A program made the position numbers and the translations under genes. Below the pieces are notes generated by a model. That model was not told where the DNA came from, did no database searches, and worked only from the letters and a program-made list of their open reading frames with translations. A stretch of 33,613 nt of DNA from contig JANQSP010000002.1 of the NCBI GenBank assembly GCA_028283955.1, forward strand, positions 1-33,613, written 5' to 3'. Shown piece by piece: positions 1 through 7,406 of the stretch. Each line of letters begins with the position of its first letter. Position 1 is the first letter of the stretch. This DNA comes from Bdellovibrionales bacterium (GTDB taxonomy: Bacteria; Bdellovibrionota; Bdellovibrionia; Bdellovibrionales; UBA1609).

Positions 1-1
1 A

Positions 2-403
2 CATATGGAAAGTTTAGTTTATGCTACACATAATACAGACATAATAACATCCATGACAGTAGAAAGTGCGGTATACAGATACAGACATTCGGTAGCAATA
101 CAACGTCGTGGAATCATGCATCTTTCCAAAGTATATCTTGCAAACATGACTAACTCTTCCGGTAAATCACCAAAGCAAAACAGCGAGGATGAATTTGTAT
201 TAAATCAACGAAATCAGAAATGGCTATCAGAATTTCTTGAAGCACATCAAAATCATGAGCGCATTTTTATTACCGTGGGAGTGGCTCATTTAACCAAGGA
301 AAATAACTTAATAGACAAATTAACAACAGAAGGTTTTACAGTCCGTCGCGTTAGTTGTGATCAAAACCAACAAACTGCTTCTGTCGCCAATACTGAAAAT
401 TAA
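2..403 (+). CDS. TraB/GumN-like protein, C-terminal part (5' end outside window)
   Basis: The reading frame is open to the left edge of the window, so only the last 130 or so residues are present. The visible part ends with the block RNQKWLSEFLEAH followed by FITVGVAHLTKENNLIDKL and a short 'GFTVRRV' strand. This arrangement (a conserved Arg-Asn, then VGxxHLxxxxGLxxxLxxxGxxV) is the C-terminal signature of the TraB/GumN family, which resembles erythromycin-esterase/Tiki-type metalloproteases; the His in 'VAHL' is one of the conserved positions. Family members are usually exported or envelope-attached, and their bacterial role is poorly defined. The purD start lies 17 bases after the stop, so the two may be cotranscribed. 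The family call rests on the C-terminal motif only. Confidence 0.6.
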   Translation, partial: HMESLVYATHNTDIITSMTVESAVYRYRHSVAIQRRGIMHLSKVYLANMTNSSGKSPKQNSEDEFVLNQRNQKWLSEFLEAHQNHERIFITVGVAHLTKENNLIDKLTTEGFTVRRVSCDQNQQTASVANTEN

Positions 404-420
404 GGAAGTATAAATAAAAA

Positions 421-1668
421 ATGAATGTACTCGTATTGGGAAAAGGGGGTAGAGAGCAGGCTTTAGTGCGAGCTTTGGCCCAATCCCCTAATGTACAACA
501 GGTGTTTGCCCTACCTGGAAGAGCCGGCTTTGAACCACAGGCTGTATGTTTGACAGATCAGGCTTTGGAAAAAGACTCCCTGAAAGAAATTATTAAAACA
601 AAAAATATTAAGCTGGTTGTTATTGGTCCGGAAAAAGAGTTAGTTGAAGGCTGGTCGGATTTTTTTCGCTCCTTAAACATTCCGGTTTTTGGGCCATCCC
701 GGGAAGCATCTCAACTGGAATCCAGCAAGCTTTTTGCCAAGCATTTTATGTCTTCTGTGGATATTCCCACATCCGGATTTAAAGAAGTCCATTCTGTTGA
801 AAGTGTTTTAAATGCCAGCCCCCGGTTTGGATTTCCGGTCGTATTGAAAGCGGATGGACTGGCAGCCGGAAAGGGAGTGTTCATCTGCCATAATAAAAAA
901 GAATTGGAAGAGTCTGCAAAACTCTTATTTGAAAAGAAAATTTTCGGCTCGGCCGGAGAAAAGGCTTTATTGGAAGTTTTTCAAAAAGGGGAAGAACTTT
1001 CTGTATTTGTACTGACTAACGGTAGTAATTATAAAATTCTACCTTTCGCCAGAGATTATAAAAAACTAAAAGACAACAATATAGGACCCAACACCGGAGG
1101 CATGGGAGCTTTTGCTCCTCATAATATTTCTGAAAACTTACAAAAAAATATTGAAACAACAGTTGTACAACCCAGTATTGAAGGGTTGAAAAAACACAAC
1201 TTATTTTATCATGGGGTTTTATACATTGGCCTTATGATTGTAGATCAAAAACCCTTTGTATTGGAGTACAATGTGCGATTTGGTGACCCTGAAGCACAAG
1301 TTCTACTCCCCTTATTGGAAGGAGATTGGGCAGAGGTTTTTTTATCCGTAGCCCAAGGTAAATTATCCGATTTGAGTTGGAAAAAAAACACTTTTGCCTC
1401 TTGTGTGATTTTAGCTGCGGAAGGTTATCCTTCAAAACCGGTAACCGGTGTACCTATTCAGGGAAATATCGGCTTTGAATCCTCTCACTTTTATTTTCTC
1501 CACGCAGGAACAAAGAAAACAAATACAGAATATGTTACAGATGGAGGCAGAGTATTAAACGCTATAGGAGTAGGAAATAGTAAAGAAGAATCCATTCAAC
1601 GTGCCTATAAACAAGCCACTCAGGTGAGTTGGCCAGGAATGCAAATGCGACCTGATATCGGTAATTAA
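421..1668 (+). CDS. purD: Phosphoribosylamine-glycine ligase (GAR synthetase)
   Basis: This enzyme joins glycine to 5-phosphoribosylamine using ATP, the second step of de novo purine synthesis, in the cytoplasm. The N-terminus MNVLVLGKGGREQAL is the PurD Rossmann-like start (GGREHAL in most homologues, with Gln here in place of His). The ATP-grasp region is clear: PVVLKADGLAAGKGV near residue 140, GGMGAFAP near 225, and EYNVRFGDPEAQ near 285. The C-terminal domain ends in GGRVLNAIGVG, typical of the family. At 415 residues it is close to the normal 420-430. A purine-rich AAGGAAG lies about 12 bases before the ATG and overlaps the upstream stop. No other pur gene is nearby, so purD is isolated here. 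Confidence 0.96.
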   Translation: MNVLVLGKGGREQALVRALAQSPNVQQVFALPGRAGFEPQAVCLTDQALEKDSLKEIIKTKNIKLVVIGPEKELVEGWSDFFRSLNIPVFGPSREASQLESSKLFAKHFMSSVDIPTSGFKEVHSVESVLNASPRFGFPVVLKADGLAAGKGVFICHNKKELEESAKLLFEKKIFGSAGEKALLEVFQKGEELSVFVLTNGSNYKILPFARDYKKLKDNNIGPNTGGMGAFAPHNISENLQKNIETTVVQPSIEGLKKHNLFYHGVLYIGLMIVDQKPFVLEYNVRFGDPEAQVLLPLLEGDWAEVFLSVAQGKLSDLSWKKNTFASCVILAAEGYPSKPVTGVPIQGNIGFESSHFYFLHAGTKKTNTEYVTDGGRVLNAIGVGNSKEESIQRAYKQATQVSWPGMQMRPDIGN

Positions 1669-1791
1669 AAATAATCCAACAATTTTCCCAAAAGATGTAA
1701 ACTTTACCCCTGATGAACGAAGTTTTAGAAATATTTTTTTTGTATATAAAAGTAAAATATTATAGAACACCAATATAAATAAGGAGGAAGA

Positions 1792-2154
1792 ATGTTCAAA
1801 ATAATAATCGCTTTAATATTTGCTTCATTTTCAACAGGAGTCTTAGCAACAGTGTGTTATGTTCACTTACCCTCAGAATGCACGGAACTGATAAGCTCAG
1901 ATATCTCCTTTCATATTGATGCCCAAAGTAAACAAACATTTTTAGATGTTTCATTGAGCTGTAAAGTCGATGAAAATGCACTAATAGTTGATAATACTAC
2001 ATTTGGTGAGATGTATCATAATTACAAAATATATAAGGTCAGTGTTCCGGTAAGCAGTCGCTCTGATGCTTATGTTATTCAATTTCCTAAGAATAAAAAA
2101 GAAGGAAGCCCTGAATTCATCTTTCTTCCTCGAGTCACATGTAACGACAAATAA
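1792..2154 (+). CDS. Small exported protein of unknown function
   Basis: This 120-residue protein starts with a good Sec signal peptide (MFKIIIALIFASFSTGVLA, likely cut after VLA). The mature part has four Cys (CYVHLPSEC near the start, SCKV in the middle, VTCND at the end), which could form two disulfides in the periplasm, and an alternating hydrophobic pattern that suggests beta strands. A strong ribosome-binding site, AAGGAGGAAG, lies just before the ATG. I recognise no family. It follows purD by about 120 bases and precedes a lipoprotein gene by 131 bases. Confidence 0.7.
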   Translation: MFKIIIALIFASFSTGVLATVCYVHLPSECTELISSDISFHIDAQSKQTFLDVSLSCKVDENALIVDNTTFGEMYHNYKIYKVSVPVSSRSDAYVIQFPKNKKEGSPEFIFLPRVTCNDK

Positions 2155-2285
2155 CCGGCAAGTTATTAGACTACACTTACACCAACAAGAAGCCATATAA
2201 AAGACTACTGACTTGAAGTCCAGAAAGTTTATATCTGTCTGTTCAGACCTCATTTCATACATTAAATTATAAAAAGAGACTAATC

Positions 2286-3554
2286 ATGAAAAAATATTTT
2301 CTTATTTTTTTGTTTTTACTTTTTTCCTCTTGTTCCTCCGACCCAAAACCGGATAAGCCAGACTATCCTGTTTCCGTTTCTATCCAATTCAATAAACCTC
2401 CCCTCCAAAAGCAGGAGTCAAACCCGGCTGTGACTCAACAAACAACAACAAACGCAGATGTAACTGTAAGTTCAGGTTTAGGCGTAGGTACAAATGCAGA
2501 AGTAAACACAGACACTGGTGTAGGTATAAACACAGATGAAGGTACAAATACAAATATAGGAGTAAAAGCAGATAAAGGTGTAGAAATAAGCACAGGTATA
2601 GGTGCAGGTACAAACACAGGTGCTGGTGTAGAGACAGATGCAAGCGCAAGTATAGATACCGGTGTAGAGAATCTGAAAGATACATCAGGTCAGTTTGGCT
2701 CTGCTACTACCATGCAACAACCGGAAGTAAACACAAATACCGATCCTTCAGGTCCAATAACAACGCCAATGCCAGTTGCAGACATAGATCCAGTTGCAGA
2801 CATAGATCCAGTCGCAGACGTAGATGCAGTCGCAGACACAGATGCAGTCGCAGACACAGATGCAGTTCAAAAAACCACTCAGGGATCTGCCGGCTTCAGT
2901 ATGACAGATAACCTCATACAGGAAGAAACATGTGAAGGTTTTTCAAAAACAGATTGGACGACTCAAGATCTTTCTATAAAGCAATCCATACAGCATTTTA
3001 CTACAGAGCAGATGCAAAACTTATTGAGTATCAACAGAGAATTTCCCTCTCCCAAGGACAAAGAAAATTCCATTAGATGTTTTGTCAATACAGCCTTTTC
3101 TTTAAATAAGATATTTAAAATAACAACAAATCATTGGCGGGAAAATATACAGGCCCCATTTCAAACTCCCCACAAAGAAACATTAATGGGATTTATCGAG
3201 CACTACTTTACTGCATGGGTTGGCAGTCTTCTTTCGCAAATAAAGTCTATTCCTTCCGATCGCATTCATTTTGTTGTGGAGGAGCCTCGTTTATTAAAAA
3301 ACAAAAAGTATCTCGTTCCTATAAATATTAATATTATGAACTACCATTCTGCTGAACTCATCTTGGTCGTTGACATGCAGTCTTTTCCCGAAGAAATATC
3401 TTTTCTGGATATATATGTTATGGAAGGAGTAAGCATATTAGTTTTATTAAAAGACCAAATGGATTGGCTTTTCAAAAAGAAAAGCGGAGATATGGATGCA
3501 GTTGCCTTTACTTTACAAAAAAAAATGGATGAGAGTTCTTTCGATTATTTATAA
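2286..3554 (+). CDS. Lipoprotein with repetitive linker and MlaC/Ttg2D-like C-terminal domain
   Basis: The lipobox LFSSC places the lipidated Cys at residue 16. Residues about 50-210 are low complexity: first Gly/Thr/Asn/Asp/Val-rich sequence coded by a degenerate six-base period, then five copies of a hexapeptide of the VADxDx type (18-bp units at 2775-2864). From about residue 210 the sequence is globular. It contains FVNTAFSLNKIFKITTNHWRE and a later LDIYVMEGVSILVLLKDQMDWLF, and their order and spacing resemble MlaC/Ttg2D: an aromatic-led helix with xxHWR, then 'VxDVxxEGVSLvxxyrxqfxxil' near the C-terminus. MlaC proteins are periplasmic phospholipid shuttles and normally soluble. A lipidated version on a long linker would be an anchored carrier. 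No mlaABDEF gene is in the window. The lipoprotein call is firm; the MlaC relation is a motif-level inference. Confidence 0.65.
   Translation: MKKYFLIFLFLLFSSCSSDPKPDKPDYPVSVSIQFNKPPLQKQESNPAVTQQTTTNADVTVSSGLGVGTNAEVNTDTGVGINTDEGTNTNIGVKADKGVEISTGIGAGTNTGAGVETDASASIDTGVENLKDTSGQFGSATTMQQPEVNTNTDPSGPITTPMPVADIDPVADIDPVADVDAVADTDAVADTDAVQKTTQGSAGFSMTDNLIQEETCEGFSKTDWTTQDLSIKQSIQHFTTEQMQNLLSINREFPSPKDKENSIRCFVNTAFSLNKIFKITTNHWRENIQAPFQTPHKETLMGFIEHYFTAWVGSLLSQIKSIPSDRIHFVVEEPRLLKNKKYLVPININIMNYHSAELILVVDMQSFPEEISFLDIYVMEGVSILVLLKDQMDWLFKKKSGDMDAVAFTLQKKMDESSFDYL
2450..2672 (+). repeat. Degenerate six-base-periodic coding repeat
   Basis: Nearly every six bases follow an AGGTRN/AAAYAC-like pattern (for example AGGTGT AGGTAT AAACAC AGATGA), giving alternating Gly/Thr/Asn/Asp and Val/Ile/Ala residues. 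It looks like an old expanded hexanucleotide tract that has drifted while staying in frame. The antisense strand is open here only because of this periodicity. Confidence 0.75.
2775..2864 (+). repeat. Five tandem 18-bp units coding VADxDx
   Basis: The units start at 2775, 2793, 2811, 2829 and 2847. Units 1 and 2 are identical and units 4 and 5 are identical, which points to recent slippage or unequal recombination. The period is a multiple of three, so copy-number changes keep the lipoprotein in frame and would change only linker length. Confidence 0.9.
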
Positions 3555-3598
3555 TCCCAACTGATGCCTCTTCCTGTAAATATTTTTATACGTATAAC

Positions 3599-4138
3599 TT
3601 AGTAGCTAAATACCTCTTTTCGTATGATTTGATTAACTTCAAATAAAACCAAACCACCAATATACGCACCAATAAACCAGAATATTGCCAGATTTAGATA
3701 AACATCCGCACCCAGGAGTAAAAATGCAGTGAGAGCAATTGAAGTAATAGAAAAGTAGTACAGAAATCGAGAGGCTCTAATTTTTCTAATTTCACCCGCT
3801 TTTAATATATATGCCGCCAGCAGGGCTCCACTTCCGACAAAGATAGAACCACAAATGACCATACATATACTCTCCCCAAACTTATGATGAAAATAGTGAA
3901 ATAGTTCATAGTTATTTGTAAGGCTTAGGTTAAATTGAGGGCAAAAAAGGAGAGTTAAGAAACCGATAAAGGCCTGGACAGCCAGAAGCTTTCCAAAAAC
4001 TATTGTATGACTCGGGTTTAAATCTTTTTTCACATAATCAAGTATTTTATTACTTAAATCACCCGGAGGATGTATGCCCTCCGAGTTCATGAAGTTTAAA
4101 AAGTCTTTATCAACTTTATCCCTATTAGGATTAATCAT
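3599..4138 (-). CDS. Putative membrane anti-sigma factor
   Basis: This 179-residue protein has a short charged cytoplasmic N-terminus (about 45 residues) followed by four to five hydrophobic segments (around residues 48-66, 87-110, 122-142 and 147-168). Its ATG overlaps the stop of the sigma-factor gene by four bases (ATGA), the usual arrangement for ECF sigma/anti-sigma pairs. Several anti-sigma factors have this shape: a small sigma-binding N-terminal domain and a multi-span membrane part. I see no clear zinc-binding HxxxCxxC motif, so it is not a standard ZAS-domain protein. The function comes mainly from position and topology. Confidence 0.55.
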   Translation of the reverse strand: MINPNRDKVDKDFLNFMNSEGIHPPGDLSNKILDYVKKDLNPSHTIVFGKLLAVQAFIGFLTLLFCPQFNLSLTNNYELFHYFHHKFGESICMVICGSIFVGSGALLAAYILKAGEIRKIRASRFLYYFSITSIALTAFLLLGADVYLNLAIFWFIGAYIGGLVLFEVNQIIRKEVFSY

Positions 4139-4665
4139 TTGTTTCCCCTGGAAAATTTAATTCTTAACTTCTTTAAGCCTCTGGATACTAACTTTCTTGA
4201 ATTGGTTTCAGAAGTATTAAGTTTTTTGGAAATAGCTGCAAAATCCTCATCAGAAAAATATCTCAGTTTCAAAGCTTCCCTTTCTTTCACGGATAACAAC
4301 TTTTCTGAATCCAGATTTATAGATTTCTCATCTTCTTTTGGGGTTGAGATAATATGTTCTTCCTTAAGTTCAACTAAAGAAACTTTGTTTTTTTTAACGG
4401 CATCAAGCAGTTCACTTCGACATATTGTATAAATCCACTTTATTAGTGGGTACTGAGCACTATAAAGATGTCTCGATTTATGAAACTTAGTGAAAATACT
4501 TTGGAAAGTATCTTCAATGAGAGCCGGAGCCGTAAGTCTTTTATACAAATAAGAGTAAACACGATCTCTATATCTTGAATAAATAACTTCAAAGGCCATG
4601 TTTTCACCTTTTTTATAAAGCTCCATGAGCTTATCATCTTCCAAATGTGAAAATGGATTAGCCAT
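4135..4665 (-). CDS. ECF-type sigma-70 family RNA polymerase sigma factor
   Basis: Region 2 is visible at about residues 10-90 (AFEVIYSRYRDRVYSYLYKR, IEDTFQSIFTKFH, then LIKWIYTICRSELLDAVKK). Region 4 is at about 120-170 (LLSVKEREALKLRYFSDEDFAAISKKLNTSETNSRKLVSRGLKKLR), a helix-turn-helix that reads the -35 element. There is no region 1.1 or 3, and 176 residues is normal for the ECF group. GAGG lies about six bases before the ATG. The putative anti-sigma gene follows with a four-base overlap. Upstream is a TGTCACA-N16-TGTAAT element, mirrored by a matching one facing the metal operon, so autoregulation and control of that operon are likely. No C-terminal Cys-rich sensor domain is present, so sensing would fall to the membrane partner. 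Confidence 0.88.
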   Translation of the reverse strand: MANPFSHLEDDKLMELYKKGENMAFEVIYSRYRDRVYSYLYKRLTAPALIEDTFQSIFTKFHKSRHLYSAQYPLIKWIYTICRSELLDAVKKNKVSLVELKEEHIISTPKEDEKSINLDSEKLLSVKEREALKLRYFSDEDFAAISKKLNTSETNSRKLVSRGLKKLRIKFSRGNK

Positions 4666-4677
4666 TCTCTACCTCTT

Positions 4678-4706
4678 ATTACAACCGGAAGGCTGATTTT
4701 GTGACA
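4678..4706 (-). promoter_or_regulatory. Putative ECF promoter in front of the sigma-factor gene
   Basis: Read on the minus strand, TGTCACA (4706-4700) is followed by a 16-base spacer and TGTAAT (4683-4678). The same layout on the other strand faces the metal operon. Predicted transcription would start near 4671, only about six bases before the ATG at 4665, so the message would be nearly leaderless and would lose the GAGG at 4672-4676. This makes the match less certain than its twin. Confidence 0.5.
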
Positions 4707-4781
4707 AAAATTTTTCAAAAATACCAAGAAGGAGTATAACCAATTAAAAATACTATAACTTTATTAAAAAAATAAGTTTTT

Positions 4782-4810
4782 TGTCACAAATCTTTGGTGT
4801 CTCTCGTAAT
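4782..4810 (+). promoter_or_regulatory. Putative ECF promoter in front of the metal operon
   Basis: TGTCACA (4782-4788), a 16-base spacer and CGTAAT (4805-4810). A TGTCACA -35 with a CGT-type -10 resembles what is known for some ECF groups (ECF41, for example). The predicted start near 4817 leaves a leader of about 90 bases before the GTG at 4908. The -35 regions of the two opposed promoters form a perfect 13-bp inverted repeat (4698-4710 and 4778-4790). Confidence 0.55.
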
Positions 4811-4907
4811 TCAGGTTGAAAACACAATTTCAAATTCTGTTAAAAGTGGCTCAATGCCTTCTTAATACAGAATTAGGCATGTGACTTAAGACTAACAGAG
4901 AAAGAAA

Positions 4908-5579
4908 GTGAAACTGATTAAAAGCACTATATTGTTATACTTGTTTTCTTTTTTCTTATTGGCTTCTCACCTTCTATGGATGAAAAGGGGGTACGCACAT
5001 CCTACATCATTTGAAGGCGGATTTGCTGTTATGTCTGAAATGAGCCAAAAATATCAGGAAATTTCAGCTGTTTATTCACACAAATATTGGTTAGGCACGG
5101 GAGTCGTTCTTTTAAGATCCCCGGAAAAATTCCATTTAATCACTTCTCAGGTTGGATGGCTCGTAAAACGGTGGAACCTTTCCGAAGCTCAAGGAAACGC
5201 CTACCTTTTAGGGGGTATAGGTTATGGAGTTTTAAAACAAAATACGGAACAAGAAATAACAGGTGGTATGTACCGTCTTGGAATACAATTAGATTATGAG
5301 ACTCGAAGAATTTACACATTTACAAGATATGTAGAACATAGATTTTTTGAAGACAATAAACATATAGATGACCAATTTAGTGCAGCACTTGGCTTTGCAC
5401 CTTATCTTGGTGAATTTGATGAATTAAACTCCTGGGTGATTTTTAAATTTATAGCCAGTGATCGTTTTAGTGACATGGCTTACATTCTTATGCTTAGATT
5501 TTTTTACAAAAACTTTTTATGGGAAGTTGGACAAGATTTTGATGGAAATGGACAACTTAATTTTATGGTTAGATTTTAA
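4908..5579 (+). CDS. Exported, outer-membrane-like protein at the head of a metal operon
   Basis: The chosen start is GTG, preceded by AGAGAAAG; it gives a signal peptide (IKSTILLYLFSFFLLASHLLW) ending near GYAHP. The next ATG, at 4977, would remove that signal. The mature protein has alternating aromatic and hydrophobic strands and ends in FMVRF, that is, a terminal Phe preceded by alternating residues, as in outer-membrane beta barrels. The segment after the signal (HPTSFEGGFAVMSE) resembles uncharacterised proteins that often travel with copper or mercury genes. Thirteen bases separate it from the HMA gene, so it is first in a four-gene unit. A role in letting metal cross or leave the outer membrane is only an inference. 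Confidence 0.62.
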   Translation: MKLIKSTILLYLFSFFLLASHLLWMKRGYAHPTSFEGGFAVMSEMSQKYQEISAVYSHKYWLGTGVVLLRSPEKFHLITSQVGWLVKRWNLSEAQGNAYLLGGIGYGVLKQNTEQEITGGMYRLGIQLDYETRRIYTFTRYVEHRFFEDNKHIDDQFSAALGFAPYLGEFDELNSWVIFKFIASDRFSDMAYILMLRFFYKNFLWEVGQDFDGNGQLNFMVRF

Positions 5580-5591
5580 AGGAGGTTTATA

Positions 5592-6053
5592 ATGAAAAAA
5601 ATAATTATTCTTATATCTTTAATGATTTCTTTTTTAGTATTTGCTGAAACTAATACTAAAGATGGTGCCAAGGCTGAAGAAAAAGCTAATCCTAAAATTG
5701 AAACCAAATCTGGTGCTAAAGCTGGAGCAAAAGCTAATCCTAAAATTGAAACCAAAGCTAATGCCAAGGTTAATCCAAAAGCGGATAACAAAGATAACCC
5801 TGGTAATAATAGTATAAAATATTCAAAAGTTATCACTGTTCATGGAATGGTCTGTGCTTTTTGTTCAAACAGCCTCGAAAAGAAGTTTAAAAAAGAAGAG
5901 GCAATAGATCATGTAAAAGTTGAGCTTAAAAACAAAAAGGTCAGTGTGCGTTTCAAAAAAGGTAAGTCAATCGAAGATGAAAAACTCAAAGAGATTATTA
6001 CATCATCAGGATTTAAAGTCATGAAGATTGAATCTGTACCTAACAGTGGGTGA
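5592..6053 (+). CDS. Periplasmic HMA-domain (MerP-like) metal-binding protein with Lys/Ala-rich linker
   Basis: A Sec signal peptide (MKKIIILISLMISFLVFA) is followed by a Lys/Ala/Asn/Pro-rich linker (residues about 20-74) in which KANPKIETK occurs twice. The heavy-metal-associated domain follows (about 78-150) with GMVCAFC at 85-91, the GMxCxxC site whose two Cys bind Cu(I), Hg(II) or similar soft metals. It would carry metal in the periplasm, as MerP does for MerT, whose relative is encoded next with an overlapping end. AAAGGAGG at 5578-5585, which overlaps the upstream stop codon, serves as the ribosome-binding site. The long charged linker is unusual, since MerP proteins normally have none. 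Confidence 0.85.
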   Translation: MKKIIILISLMISFLVFAETNTKDGAKAEEKANPKIETKSGAKAGAKANPKIETKANAKVNPKADNKDNPGNNSIKYSKVITVHGMVCAFCSNSLEKKFKKEEAIDHVKVELKNKKVSVRFKKGKSIEDEKLKEIITSSGFKVMKIESVPNSG

Positions 6054-6058
6054 GCTTA

Positions 6059-6436
6059 ATGCTTAAAGATAAAAAACTGCTTACCTCTTATCTTTCATTA
6101 TTCACCTCTTTTGGAACCGTAATCTGTTGTGCTTTACCAAGCTTGCTTGTCTCAATCGGTATGGGAGCTGCATTTGCGGGTTTAGTTGGAGTCTTTCCTC
6201 AAATAGTATGGCTCTCGGAAAATAAGATTTTAGTTTTCTCAATTTCAGGAATTCTTATTTTAATTAGTTATGGACTTTTATATGCTAATCGCTATGCCCC
6301 CTGCCCTATAGAACCCAACCAGGCTAAAGCGTGTGCAATAAGTAGAAAGTGGTCCTTAAGAATTGTAGCTCTTTCAGCTATTCTTTGGATTTGTGGTTTT
6401 TTCTTTGCTTTTTTAGCACCATTAATTTTTATATAG
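6059..6436 (+). CDS. MerT-like inner-membrane metal transporter
   Basis: This protein of about 125 residues has three hydrophobic spans. The first carries the vicinal Cys pair (VICCALP, residues 23-24 from this start) that in MerT takes metal from MerP. A second Cys pair (C82 and C92, in PCPIEPNQAKAC) lies in the loop before the last span, as in MerT. I chose ATG at 6059 because GGTGAG lies about five bases ahead; a GTG at 6050 that overlaps the stop of the HMA gene is the alternative and adds three residues. With the HMA protein and cupredoxin it forms a soft-metal relay. Whether the metal is mercury or copper cannot be told from sequence; no merA or merR is in the window. Confidence 0.8.
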   Translation: MLKDKKLLTSYLSLFTSFGTVICCALPSLLVSIGMGAAFAGLVGVFPQIVWLSENKILVFSISGILILISYGLLYANRYAPCPIEPNQAKACAISRKWSLRIVALSAILWICGFFFAFLAPLIFI

Positions 6437-6445
6437 GAGGAAAAT

Positions 6446-6790
6446 ATGAAAAATTTATTAATTATATCTTCAATAGCTTTTATTTTGATCACTGGATGCA
6501 AAACAAATTCAGTTAAAACTCAAAAAGAAATTAATGTTATAGTTAACGAAAATGGCTATAATCCCTCTGAGATTAAAATTCCCAAACACCTTGATTTTGT
6601 AACATTAAATTTTAAAAGGACTACGGATAAGACTTGCGCCCGTGAAGTTATATCAAAAAATTTAGGAATTAATAAAAAACTACCTTTAAATAAAGTTGTT
6701 AAAATTAAATTTGATATTCGTAATAAAGATTCCATCACTTTTGGCTGTCATATGAACATGATGTATAAAGGTATGCTCATTAAAGAGTAA
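6446..6790 (+). CDS. Cupredoxin-like lipoprotein
   Basis: The lipobox LITGC puts the lipidated Cys at residue 18. The mature domain (about residues 28-114) follows the EfeO-type/cupredoxin_1 pattern: NGYNPSEIKIP, then TCAREV (C64), then LPLNKVVKIKFDI, and finally FGCHMNMMYKG. Cys101, His102 and nearby Met residues are in the usual ligand positions, so copper or another soft metal could bind. AGGAGG precedes the ATG, ten bases after the MerT-like gene. It closes the four-gene operon, where it could hold or pass on metal at the membrane surface. The family is fairly clear; the metal is not. Confidence 0.8.
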   Translation: MKNLLIISSIAFILITGCKTNSVKTQKEINVIVNENGYNPSEIKIPKHLDFVTLNFKRTTDKTCAREVISKNLGINKKLPLNKVVKIKFDIRNKDSITFGCHMNMMYKGMLIKE

Positions 6791-6791
6791 T

Positions 6792-7406
6792 TTATTTACA
6801 CAATTTCCCGGCTTCCATTACTATACCTTCTCTATCGTATACTGTCAGTTGCGTTTTTCTATGCTTAATAACAGGTTTGGTTTCCGGATTCTCATAGAAA
6901 ATAAAATCCGTAAATGCACAGCCTACAGCACCAGACCAGTGCCTAAGAATAAATGAGGTTTTTTTATTTGTATCCGCTTCTTTATTTGTGTCCGGATCTT
7001 TCTTTGTATTTGGTTTTTTCTGATCAGAAACAAAAAAGAATACATAACCTCTTGCTTTAAAAAAAGGTGTTGTTTTCCCGTTTTTCACATAATCCACAGT
7101 CACTAAACCGGGTTTACCCGGAGGAGCCTTGGGGTCCGATGCAGGAACTCCGTATCTTATTTTCGCTTCCCACCCGTATTTGAATTCCCCTTTTTCCCAA
7201 TACCCGCTTACAATCTTCTTCTCTTGTCTTACTTTTCCAAAAGAAAAGTTACTTCCAACCTCTGTTTTATTAAAATAGTAAACAAGAGTTTTTGTGCGTT
7301 TATCCACAAAGGACATCCATTTTTTACTCATAGGAGTCATGGCTACACAGGAAATAGAGAAAAAACCTAATAGAAAAACAATAAACAGGTTAAAGAATTT
7401 CATCAT
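6792..7406 (-). CDS. Exported protein or lipoprotein of unknown function
   Basis: This 204-residue protein has a signal peptide with a possible lipobox (FFSISC, Cys at residue 20). After it comes a beta-rich region with several Lys/Trp/Tyr stretches (WEKGEFKYGWEAKIRYG), and near residue 135 a short hydrophilic PDTNKEADTNKK repeat. The C-terminal part has two Cys (GCAFTDF, GKLCK) that could pair. It converges with the cupredoxin gene; the two stops are separated by one base. I recognise no family. Confidence 0.65.
   Translation of the reverse strand: MMKFFNLFIVFLLGFFSISCVAMTPMSKKWMSFVDKRTKTLVYYFNKTEVGSNFSFGKVRQEKKIVSGYWEKGEFKYGWEAKIRYGVPASDPKAPPGKPGLVTVDYVKNGKTTPFFKARGYVFFFVSDQKKPNTKKDPDTNKEADTNKKTSFILRHWSGAVGCAFTDFIFYENPETKPVIKHRKTQLTVYDREGIVMEAGKLCK

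Noticed and set aside
2389-2685. Long Leu/Tyr-rich open frame on the minus strand
   Set aside because: It exists only because of the six-base periodicity of the lipoprotein linker on the plus strand; no start signal or domain is present.
4698-4790. The 13-bp inverted repeat as a repressor operator
   Set aside because: The arms are 67 bases apart and each is explained by a -35 element with its own -10 at equal spacing.
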